NCBI GenBank assembly: GCA_026415595.1
Contig: JAOAGU010000053.1
Coordinates: forward strand, 1-6,017
Reading direction: 5' to 3'
DNA from: Thermodesulfovibrio sp.
GTDB lineage: Bacteria > Nitrospirota > Thermodesulfovibrionia > Thermodesulfovibrionales > Thermodesulfovibrionaceae
DNA: 6,017 nucleotides
Position numbers and translations under genes: made by a program. Shown in pieces: positions 1 through 5,034 of this stretch (its first letter is position 1; each line of letters opens with the position of its first letter). Under the pieces are notes generated by a model. That model was given only the letters and a program-made list of their open reading frames with translations, did not search any database and had not been told where the DNA came from.

Positions 1-76
1 AAAGAACCCTATTTAGAAAGTCATATCTTCCTACAATTTTATCAAACATAGATTTAATCTCATGCGTTTCTTTCAT
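1..76 (-). CDS. ubiE: UbiE/MenG-type quinone C-methyltransferase, N-terminus only (3' end outside window)
   Basis: Only the first 25 codons lie in the window, reading leftwards from an ATG at 76-74 and running off base 1. The translation contains MFDKIVGRYDFLNRVL at residues 10-25. This matches the start of the UbiE/MenG/COQ5 family, where a [MV]F(D/E)xIAxxYDxxNxxxS segment precedes the SAM-binding fold. The family methylates demethylmenaquinone (or the ubiquinone precursor) as a late step of quinone synthesis in the cytoplasm. An in-frame TTG at 82-80 is an alternative start, and an in-frame TAA at 88-86 blocks any longer form. There is no good Shine-Dalgarno; a TATAAT box lies 8 bases upstream, so the leader would be almost absent. 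The gene is divergent from the SPL-family gene. The identification rests on one short but distinctive segment; the SAM-binding motif is off the window. Confidence 0.75.
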   Translation of the reverse strand, partial: MKETHEIKSMFDKIVGRYDFLNRVL

Positions 77-84
77 ATCCAAGA

Positions 85-93
85 ATTATATCA
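85..93 (-). promoter_or_regulatory. Extended -10 promoter element for the ubiE-like gene
   Basis: Read on the minus strand the bases are TGATATAAT, a consensus TGn plus a perfect TATAAT hexamer (90-85). Transcription would start about 6-7 bases downstream, near 79-78, only 2-3 bases before the ATG at 76. No convincing -35 hexamer is seen at 16-18 bp spacing, which is common for extended -10 promoters. The match is seen directly; promoter function is inferred. Confidence 0.5.
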
Positions 94-98
94 TATTG

Positions 99-107
99 TG
101 ACATAAT
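99..107 (+). promoter_or_regulatory. Extended -10 promoter element for the SPL-family gene
   Basis: The bases TGACATAAT give a TGn motif followed by CATAAT (102-107, one mismatch from TATAAT). A start site 6-7 bases downstream would fall at 113-114, on the A or T of the ATG itself, predicting a leaderless mRNA. No Shine-Dalgarno exists upstream of 113, which agrees with this. No clear -35 hexamer is seen. It lies 11 bp from the opposing -10 element. Confidence 0.4.
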
Positions 108-112
108 AAATT

Positions 113-973
113 ATGTATATTCGCCGATTTGACCCATGGAAAAATGAGCTTTGCAGTTGCCCAACGAAATATTCATTAAATCCTTACACGGGATGTGCTC
201 ATGGATGTATTTACTGTTATGCTTCATCTTATATAAAGGATTTTTTTATATGTAGAGAAAAACCAAGTATTATTGAAACTCTAATGAGAGAAATAAAAAA
301 AGTTCCTAAAGCCTCCCTTATCTCTCTATGTAATACTTCAGACCCTTATCCTCCTCTGGAAAAAGATAAAATTATCACAAGAAAATGCCTTGAAATATTT
401 AAAGAACATGAAATGAAAGTCCTCATAATAACCAAAAGTGATTTAGTATGCCGAGATATAGATTTGCTCAAAGACATGCAAACTGCTGTTACTGTTACAA
501 TTACAACCCTTAAATATCATGAAAAGCTTGAACCTTATGCACCAAATCCGTTTAATAGGCTAAAGGCTCTTGAAAAATTAAGTAAAGAGGGAATCCCCAC
601 AGGTTTAAGGCTTGACCCTATTATACCAATGGTCAATGAGGAAGAAATAGAAGAAATTTTAAAATTAGCAAGTTATACTGGAGTAAAACATGTAACGACA
701 AGCACATTCAAGCCAAGATGGGACAGCTGGAGGAGGCTTATAAGTATTTTCCCTGAATTAAAAAATAAATTAGAAGAGTTATATTTATTCAACGGGCAAA
801 AGATTAGGAATTCCTATTATCTTAATAGCACTTTGAGGGAAAATATTATTAGTAGGATAAAAGAAATCTGTATTTCTTTGTCTTTGAGTTTTTCTACTTG
901 CAGAGAAAACCTGCCTCATTATAGTAATTCAAAAAGTTGCGATGGTAGTCATTTAATTATTGGAGGGGTTTAA
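113..973 (+). CDS. SPL-family (SplB-like, COG1533-type) radical SAM protein, function unknown
   Basis: This 286-residue protein has the radical SAM cluster motif C28-x3-C32-x2-C35 (TGCAHGCIYCYA). It is preceded by the FDPWK..LC.CP.KY.LNPYTGC lead-in typical of the small SplB-like radical SAM proteins. The signature GLRLDPIIP lies near residues 164-172. These proteins cleave SAM at a 4Fe-4S cluster to make a 5'-deoxyadenosyl radical. The named member, spore photoproduct lyase, repairs a thymine dimer, but most members have no known substrate and nothing here suggests sporulation. Two more cysteines near the C-terminus (C263 in STCREN and C276 in SCDGSH), plus C14 and C16, could bind a second metal site or take part in catalysis. 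The ATG at 113 is forced by an in-frame TAA at 107-109; no Shine-Dalgarno is present. The last codons form one arm of the downstream inverted repeat. The fold is confident, the reaction is not. Confidence 0.85.
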   Translation: MYIRRFDPWKNELCSCPTKYSLNPYTGCAHGCIYCYASSYIKDFFICREKPSIIETLMREIKKVPKASLISLCNTSDPYPPLEKDKIITRKCLEIFKEHEMKVLIITKSDLVCRDIDLLKDMQTAVTVTITTLKYHEKLEPYAPNPFNRLKALEKLSKEGIPTGLRLDPIIPMVNEEEIEEILKLASYTGVKHVTTSTFKPRWDSWRRLISIFPELKNKLEELYLFNGQKIRNSYYLNSTLRENIISRIKEICISLSLSFSTCRENLPHYSNSKSCDGSHLIIGGV

Positions 974-990
974 TAGTCCCTCCAATAATT
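955..990. terminator. Shared bidirectional intrinsic terminator between convergent genes
   Basis: A perfect 13-bp inverted repeat, AATTATTGGAGGG (955-967) and its complement (978-990), encloses a 10-base loop. On the plus strand it is followed by GTTTT, giving a T-rich tail for the SPL-family gene. On the minus strand the AT-rich outer stem can serve as terminator for the sufB end. The left arm lies inside the SPL-family coding sequence and the TAA stop (971-973) sits in the loop. The sufB stop codon begins (minus strand) at 996, six bases beyond the stem. It fills essentially all of the 20-bp intergenic gap. Confidence 0.75.
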
Positions 991-993
991 GTT

Positions 994-2244
994 TTATAGA
1001 GCTTCCTTTGAAGTTATTTGTATAACTTCTTTTATGTGTTTGTCTATAATCTCTGGTAAGAAGGGTATGTCAAGGTTTAAAAATCCACTTGTAATAAGGC
1101 TTGTTGCCTCATCTTTTGTCATCCCCCTTGACATTAAGTATTCAACCTGTTCCTCTGAAATTGGTCCGATAGATGCTTCATGGGAAAGGTCCGCTCTGTC
1201 TGCTCCATAGGATATAAGCTGTGGTATGGCATAAATGGAAGCATCATTGGAAAATATAATACCTCTACAATCAAGCCTTCCCATACAGTAATCTTTTGTT
1301 TTTGCTATAAGATCACCTCTGGAGTATATGACACTTTTGTGGTCTGCTATGGTTCTTGCTAAAGACTCTCCCTTTGTATCTTTACCCTCAAATATAATTT
1401 TAGAGCCAAGGTCAATATATGAATCTTTAAGACCATAAATAACTGTATTAAATCTTGCAGATGCCCTATCTCCTTTTAGGTATACCGAAGGAAAAGACTG
1501 TATTGACTTTACAGGTTTAAGAAGAGCATAGTTATTAACATATACTCCATCCTCTTCAACTACTACAGCTGTTCTTGGACGAACATAGAAGTTTTCTGCC
1601 CAGTTGTGTATCATGGTAAAGAAAAGTTTTCCGCCTTTTTTTACATAAAATTCAGAGATTCCAAGATGAATTCCCACGGCATCTGATTTTGAAAGGGTAC
1701 ATCCTGTAATTATGTGTAATTCAGCTCCCTCCTCAACAATTACAATGTTATGTACATTCTGACTTATATATCCTTCAGCAATCATCAAACAGGTCTGAAG
1801 AGGATAATCAAGCTTCTGTCCCGGCAAGATTCTTATAAAATATCCATGTGTAGGATTAAGGGCTACTTGGGCAGTGTATTTGTCTGTATCAGGCTGAACA
1901 ATTCTCCAGAAATAATCCTCAAGCCAATCATAGGTTTCAACTGCTTCATTGGTGCTCATGAGTTCAACTTTTCCTTCATAAAGTTTACTTAATTTTTTAT
2001 AGACCACAGAGTGATCCATCTGCACATAGGAGCCTGAACGTTCCTTTTCCTCCACATCTACACCAGCCATTAAAGCTGCTTCTTTGGCAAGCTCAGGTAG
2101 AAGTTCCAAACTTTCAATTTTTCCTCTCTCAATAAACTTCTGGAATTTATTTAGATCTATATCTTCTCCATAAAGAGCAGACTTATTTATTGCTTTTTTT
2201 GCCCTATCTTGAATTTGTTTAATATACTTATTACTTACTGGCAT
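994..2244 (-). CDS. sufB: SufB-like Fe-S cluster scaffold protein (SufBD family, minimal SufBC/SMS-like system)
   Basis: This protein of 416 residues (from the ATG at 2244) belongs to the SufB/SufD family, whose beta-helix core assembles Fe-S clusters with the ATPase SufC in the cytoplasm. The C-terminal half carries the family hallmarks. GRLDCRGIIFSNDA places Cys326 at the position of the SufB cysteine implicated in cluster assembly. LSHEASIG (H355, E356) matches the conserved HEA segment, followed by ISEEQVEYLMSRGM and a GFL motif. At 416 residues it is shorter than E. coli SufB (495) and closer in size to SufD. The cysteine favours a SufB-type role, and no second SufBD gene is visible. The longest frame starts at a GTG (2253), but the Shine-Dalgarno AGGAGGT at 2258-2252 overlaps that GTG and lies 7 bases from the ATG at 2244, so the ATG is chosen. 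The start overlaps the end of sufC by 10 bases, implying coupled translation. A terminator follows. Confidence 0.9.
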   Translation of the reverse strand: MPVSNKYIKQIQDRAKKAINKSALYGEDIDLNKFQKFIERGKIESLELLPELAKEAALMAGVDVEEKERSGSYVQMDHSVVYKKLSKLYEGKVELMSTNEAVETYDWLEDYFWRIVQPDTDKYTAQVALNPTHGYFIRILPGQKLDYPLQTCLMIAEGYISQNVHNIVIVEEGAELHIITGCTLSKSDAVGIHLGISEFYVKKGGKLFFTMIHNWAENFYVRPRTAVVVEEDGVYVNNYALLKPVKSIQSFPSVYLKGDRASARFNTVIYGLKDSYIDLGSKIIFEGKDTKGESLARTIADHKSVIYSRGDLIAKTKDYCMGRLDCRGIIFSNDASIYAIPQLISYGADRADLSHEASIGPISEEQVEYLMSRGMTKDEATSLITSGFLNLDIPFLPEIIDKHIKEVIQITSKEAL

Positions 2245-2972
2245 GTGAAACACCTCCTGTATCCATTTTTCTTGATTTCAGATAGAATATCCCTCGGATT
2301 ACCTCTACATTGAAGCCTGCCATTCAAAAGTATATAACCTTTGTCTGCATTTATATAATCAAGTATATAGCCCGTATGGGTAATTATTATGGCACTCTTT
2401 TTAGGGTCTTTTATTCTCTGTCCTCTCCCGAGAAGTTGATTGGTTATCTCACCGATAAGTACAATATTTTCAAGGTCAACGCCAGACTCTGGCTCATCAA
2501 TGAATACCAATTCAGGCTTTTGCATAAGAAGTTGAAGTAATTCTGCTCTTTTTACTTCACCACCAGAGAAACCATCATTTACGTTTCTATCTAAATGAGT
2601 TGTTAGATTGAGTTTTTCAGCATACTGAATAATCTCTTCTTCTTTCCTGCCATTGCCAATAATATTGAGAAGTTTTCTTAAGCTAACTCCTCTCACAACA
2701 GGTGGTCTCTGAAAAGAAAGTCCCATGCCAAGCTTTGCTCTCTCTGAGACATCCATATGTGTTACATCTATACCTTTGAAGATTATTTTGCCTTTTTCTA
2801 TTTTGTACTTAGGGAAACCCATGAGTGTCATTATAAAGGTTGTCTTACCTGCTCCATTTGGTCCAAATAAAACAGCAATCTCTCCATAATCCATAGAAAA
2901 GTTAATATCTTCAAGAACCTTTCTTCCTTCTACAGATACATGGAGGTTTCTAACTTTTAGCATCTCTGCCAT
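2235..2972 (-). CDS. sufC: SufC-like ABC ATPase for Fe-S cluster assembly
   Basis: Soluble ABC-type ATPase of 245 residues, partner of SufB; it drives conformational changes of the scaffold and is not a membrane transporter. Motifs in order, numbered from the ATG at 2972: Walker A GPNGAGKTT at 37-45, Q-loop glutamine 88 (LSFQRPP), signature FSGGEVKRAELLQL from residue 135, Walker B LVFIDEPESGVD with D159 and E160, and switch histidine 199 (ITHTG). The combination FSGGExKRxELLQL plus DEPxSGxD is typical of SufC rather than transporter ATPases. The start is ambiguous. The ATG at 2972 has AAGGAGG seven bases upstream and gives the usual SufC N-terminus (MLKVRNLHVSVEG). An in-frame ATG at 3008 also has a good Shine-Dalgarno and would add 12 residues. 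The downstream start is preferred on family length. The stop overlaps the sufB start by 10 bases. Confidence 0.92.
   Translation of the reverse strand: MAEMLKVRNLHVSVEGRKVLEDINFSMDYGEIAVLFGPNGAGKTTFIMTLMGFPKYKIEKGKIIFKGIDVTHMDVSERAKLGMGLSFQRPPVVRGVSLRKLLNIIGNGRKEEEIIQYAEKLNLTTHLDRNVNDGFSGGEVKRAELLQLLMQKPELVFIDEPESGVDLENIVLIGEITNQLLGRGQRIKDPKKSAIIITHTGYILDYINADKGYILLNGRLQCRGNPRDILSEIKKNGYRRCFTCQ
2252..2258 (-). promoter_or_regulatory. Shine-Dalgarno that sets the sufB start
   Basis: AGGAGGT on the minus strand stands 7 bases before the ATG at 2244 and covers the upstream GTG at 2253, so that GTG cannot use it. It lies inside the last codons of sufC. Confidence 0.8.
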
Positions 2973-2979
2973 TTTTATT

Positions 2980-2986
2980 CCTCCTT
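2980..2986 (-). promoter_or_regulatory. Shine-Dalgarno for the preferred sufC start
   Basis: AAGGAGG on the minus strand, followed by a 7-base spacer AATAAAA and the ATG at 2972. If translation instead begins at 3008, these bases encode the Glu-Gly-Gly of an N-terminal extension. Confidence 0.75.
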
Positions 2987-3009
2987 CTGTTTTTAATGTT
3001 TTTATCATT

Positions 3010-3918
3010 TTATTCCTCCTCCTTATATCTAATATTGCATCTTGGATCTGATTTTCTATCCTTATTGTAATGAATTATGCTATGGGCAACACATCCACCT
3101 CTACATTCTTTTTGAAATTTGCATATCTTATTATGGCATATATTACCATTGTATCTTTTGAAAATATCAAGCTTTTTTGATGCTAAAATTTCTGAAAGCG
3201 AATTTTTAAATATGTTCCCAAGTTTATACTCTTTAAATCCAGCAAGAAGATAGCATGGATAAACAGAGCCATCTGGCATTATAGTAATTTTTTCACTACC
3301 AGCAGGACAGCGATAATCATTAAGCCCACCGATGAAACCTTTGCAGAATACAGGCTCAATATTAGGAAAGGAAGCATTTAATTCTTTTACAACTTCAATG
3401 AATTTATAAAATGGGATTGTCCTTTTTAAGTCTTTTTCTGTCAATGCATCCATGTAAATAAAATAATATTTTATTCCTAAATTTTTTGCAAACTCCATAA
3501 GGCTAATTTCAGGGCTCTTGCCTTTAATTATTACGCTTTTTATCCATAATTTATAATCGCTTATTATTTCAAGCAAATCATCATTAGAAGAATCATTAAT
3601 TGAAACACCCACCTTCACTCTACTGTTTCCAAAGTTTTTTAGGAAAGCTCTTATCTGTTTTATTAATGTTCCGTTTGTGCTGATTGTTATTTCTAAGTCC
3701 TTTTCTAAGGCTTTTTCTATGAGTTTAGGGAATGGTTTATAGAGAAAGGGTTCACCGCCTAAAATGTCCAAATTCTTTATTTCGTTTTCATTTAGGAAAT
3801 TTATTAATTGATATATTTTATCTTCAGGTAAATCATCATAAAACAGTGCTTTACTAAAGCAGAATTCACAGTTTTTGTTGCATCTTAAAGTTGGGAAAAA
3901 CTGAATATATTCAATCAT
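3010..3918 (-). CDS. Radical SAM protein with SPASM-type C-terminal cluster domain, substrate unknown
   Basis: This 302-residue protein has an N-terminal radical SAM domain with C13-x3-C17-x2-C20 (LRCNKNCEFCFS) and the SAM-binding LGGEPFL at 53-59. The C-terminal part (about 192-294) has the seven-cysteine SPASM pattern: C204, then G217-x4-C222 (MPDGSVYPC), then C261-x4-C266-x5-C272-x3-C276, and C294. The first spacing is x4 where the usual SPASM motif has x2. C192 is an extra cysteine. Such domains hold auxiliary 4Fe-4S clusters, and known members modify peptides or proteins (sulfatase maturation, thioether or PQQ peptide formation) or act in haem synthesis. No candidate precursor peptide is visible next to it. 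The start overlaps the end of the iron-sulfur flavoprotein gene by 8 bases (AATGATTGA) and lacks a strong Shine-Dalgarno, so translation is probably coupled. The flavoprotein could supply electrons to it. Family is firm; function is open. Confidence 0.88.
   Translation of the reverse strand: MIEYIQFFPTLRCNKNCEFCFSKALFYDDLPEDKIYQLINFLNENEIKNLDILGGEPFLYKPFPKLIEKALEKDLEITISTNGTLIKQIRAFLKNFGNSRVKVGVSINDSSNDDLLEIISDYKLWIKSVIIKGKSPEISLMEFAKNLGIKYYFIYMDALTEKDLKRTIPFYKFIEVVKELNASFPNIEPVFCKGFIGGLNDYRCPAGSEKITIMPDGSVYPCYLLAGFKEYKLGNIFKNSLSEILASKKLDIFKRYNGNICHNKICKFQKECRGGCVAHSIIHYNKDRKSDPRCNIRYKEEE
3015..3022 (-). promoter_or_regulatory. Second Shine-Dalgarno for the alternative sufC start at 3008
   Basis: GGAGGAGG lies in the last sense codons (Glu-Glu-Glu) of the radical SAM gene, 6 bases before the in-frame ATG at 3008. 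With its spacer it almost repeats the downstream site (GGAGGAATAAA then ATG). It is as good by eye as the downstream site. Confidence 0.55.
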
Positions 3919-4483
3919 TTTTTAAAAGTTCTTTTACAGCATCTCTTATCTCATCTATGAATGATTTATTTTTCAATATTGCACCGGGTTCATCATAACC
4001 TAAATAGGCAAGGGTTTTATGCTGTTTAACATCAATTGTTCTTAAAAATGCCTTTAGAGTTGCTTCTGCACAGGTTATGCCGATTTCTCCCTTTTTCATA
4101 CCACCTACAAGCATCAACAATGCCTTTCTTTTATTAGATGAGGGTTGAGTTTTCTTTAAAACATATTTTTCATACCATAGGCATTGACACCTGTCAATGA
4201 GAAGTTTGAATTGGGCAGGAATTCCGAAAAAGAATATGGGTGAGGCAATGAGAATTCTCTGAGCATCCTTCAATATAGGATAAATTCTCTCCATATCATC
4301 TTGGATAATACAATATCCTGTTTCCTTACATCCATCGCAGGCAGTACAGCCAGAGATGCTTAATTGACAAGGGTTTAGGATAGTTATTTCATGAAAATTT
4401 TTATCGCAAAATTTTAATGCTTCATTGAGAAGAATCTCTGAGTTTCCCTTTCTTGGTGAGCCTAATATGGCAAGAATTTTCAT
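3911..4483 (-). CDS. Iron-sulfur flavoprotein (Isf-like, NADPH-dependent FMN reductase fold)
   Basis: This 190-residue protein has a flavodoxin-like fold: KILAILGSPRKGNSEILL at 2-19 forms the FMN phosphate loop, and SPIFFFGIPAQFKLLIDR at 81-98 is the conserved second flavin-contact segment. Between them is a compact cysteine motif C46-x2-C49-x2-C52-x5-C58, which in Isf-type flavoproteins binds a 4Fe-4S cluster. Isf of Methanosarcina takes electrons from ferredoxin and can reduce O2 or H2O2; related proteins are general electron-transfer partners. The position just after rubrerythrin and the flavodiiron protein fits an oxidative stress role. The 8-base overlap with the radical SAM gene fits a dedicated reductant role for that enzyme. 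The ATG at 4483 gives the usual family N-terminus. The Shine-Dalgarno is poor: AAAGAG abuts the ATG, while GGAGG is 16 bases away in a hairpin arm. Confidence 0.85.
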   Translation of the reverse strand: MKILAILGSPRKGNSEILLNEALKFCDKNFHEITILNPCQLSISGCTACDGCKETGYCIIQDDMERIYPILKDAQRILIASPIFFFGIPAQFKLLIDRCQCLWYEKYVLKKTQPSSNKRKALLMLVGGMKKGEIGITCAEATLKAFLRTIDVKQHKTLAYLGYDEPGAILKNKSFIDEIRDAVKELLKND

Positions 4484-4495
4484 CTCTTTAGGAAA

Positions 4496-4518
4496 GCTCC
4501 CTCCTAAAAGGAGGGAGC
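4496..4518 (-). terminator. Hairpin between rubrerythrin and iron-sulfur flavoprotein genes (partial terminator or translation-control stem)
   Basis: A perfect inverted repeat, GCTCCCTCC (minus strand, 4518-4510) and GGAGGGAGC (4504-4496), encloses a five-base loop that can close by one more pair. The GC-rich stem is followed on the minus strand by only TTTCC, so it is at best a weak intrinsic terminator. Its 3' arm contains the only strong ribosome-binding-like sequence before the flavoprotein gene, 16 bases from the ATG. It lies 7 bases past the rubrerythrin stop codon. It may let most transcripts end after rubrerythrin while some read through, or it may stabilise a processed 3' end. Confidence 0.55.
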
Positions 4519-4525
4519 AGTAAAT

Positions 4526-5020
4526 TTATTCAATATTTTTATACATTTTTTTTGGAGAACCGCAGACAGGACATTTATCTGGTGGTTCACCTTCTACTGT
4601 GTGTCCGCATACTTGACAGACATAGTAATCTGTATCTACTTTTTTATCAAGGTTTTCAAGAGCTTTTTTGAAAAGCTCTGCATGAACTTTTTCTACTTCA
4701 TTGGCATAATAAAAGCTTCTTTTTGCCTGTGATTGCTCTTCTGTTTCTGCATCATTAAGCATTGGTGGATACATGCTTTCAAACTCATATGTTTCTCCAC
4801 CAATTGCTGCTTCAAGGTTTTCCTTTGTGCTTTTTATTCCTCCTGCAGCTTTAAGATGATTCATTGCATGAACAGTCTCCGCATCTGCAGCAGCTTTAAA
4901 TAATTTTGCTATTCCGGGATAGCCTTCCTCTTCTGCCTTTTTAGCAAAGGCTAAGTATTTTCTATTTGCCTGAGACTCTCCTGCAAAGGCTTCCATTAAA
5001 TTTTTAAGTGTTTTTTCCAT
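4526..5020 (-). CDS. rbr: Rubrerythrin
   Basis: This 164-residue protein has an N-terminal ferritin-like four-helix domain with diiron ligands and a C-terminal rubredoxin domain. The helical part shows E15 (AGESQANR), E48-x2-H51 (AETVHAMNH), a glutamate cluster at 92-95 and E110-x2-H113 (NEVEKVHAELF). The rubredoxin part shows C135-x2-C138 (YVCQVCGH) and C150-x2-C153 (KCPVCGSP). Rubrerythrins reduce hydrogen peroxide to water in the cytoplasm of anaerobes, taking electrons through the rubredoxin Fe(Cys)4 centre. At 164 residues it is somewhat shorter than the classical Desulfovibrio form (about 190) but complete. The start has AAGGAGG (5034-5028) with a 7-base spacer. The gene begins 14 bases after the flavodiiron gene, and its Shine-Dalgarno directly abuts that gene's stop codon, so the two are surely co-transcribed. 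A hairpin follows. Confidence 0.96.
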   Translation of the reverse strand: MEKTLKNLMEAFAGESQANRKYLAFAKKAEEEGYPGIAKLFKAAADAETVHAMNHLKAAGGIKSTKENLEAAIGGETYEFESMYPPMLNDAETEEQSQAKRSFYYANEVEKVHAELFKKALENLDKKVDTDYYVCQVCGHTVEGEPPDKCPVCGSPKKMYKNIE

Positions 5021-5027
5021 TTTTACG

Positions 5028-5034
5028 CCTCCTT
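5028..5034 (-). promoter_or_regulatory. Shine-Dalgarno of rubrerythrin, abutting the upstream stop codon
   Basis: AAGGAGG on the minus strand immediately follows the TAG (5037-5035) of the flavodiiron gene and stands 7 bases before the rubrerythrin ATG. This spacing suits re-initiation by ribosomes ending the upstream gene. Confidence 0.8.

Noticed and set aside
113..973. A genuine spore photoproduct lyase
   Set aside because: The radical SAM motif and general layout match the broad SplB-like family, but nothing nearby relates to spores, and most family members are not photoproduct lyases.
989..1210. Plus-strand open frame of 73 codons
   Set aside because: It lies fully antisense to the strongly supported sufB, has no recognisable domain and no ribosome site, and is explained as a shadow frame.
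1180..1362. Plus-strand open frame of 60 codons
   Set aside because: Antisense to sufB; low-complexity cysteine- and tyrosine-rich translation typical of a shadow of coding sequence.
1750..1992. Plus-strand open frame of 80 codons
   Set aside because: Antisense to sufB, no family resemblance, no Shine-Dalgarno.
2245..2253. GTG at 2253 as the sufB start
   Set aside because: The AGGAGGT Shine-Dalgarno overlaps this GTG and is correctly spaced for the ATG at 2244 instead.
2310..2540. Plus-strand open frame of 76 codons
   Set aside because: Antisense to sufC across its conserved ATPase motifs, whose coding constraint explains the open frame.
2235..2972. ATPase of a membrane ABC transporter
   Set aside because: The signature FSGGEVKRAELLQL, the DEPESGVD Walker B region and the overlapping sufB-like gene point to SufC; no permease gene is present.
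3006..3022. A separate short leader peptide starting at 3008
   Set aside because: The ATG at 3008 is in frame with sufC and no stop lies between, so it is an alternative start rather than an independent peptide.
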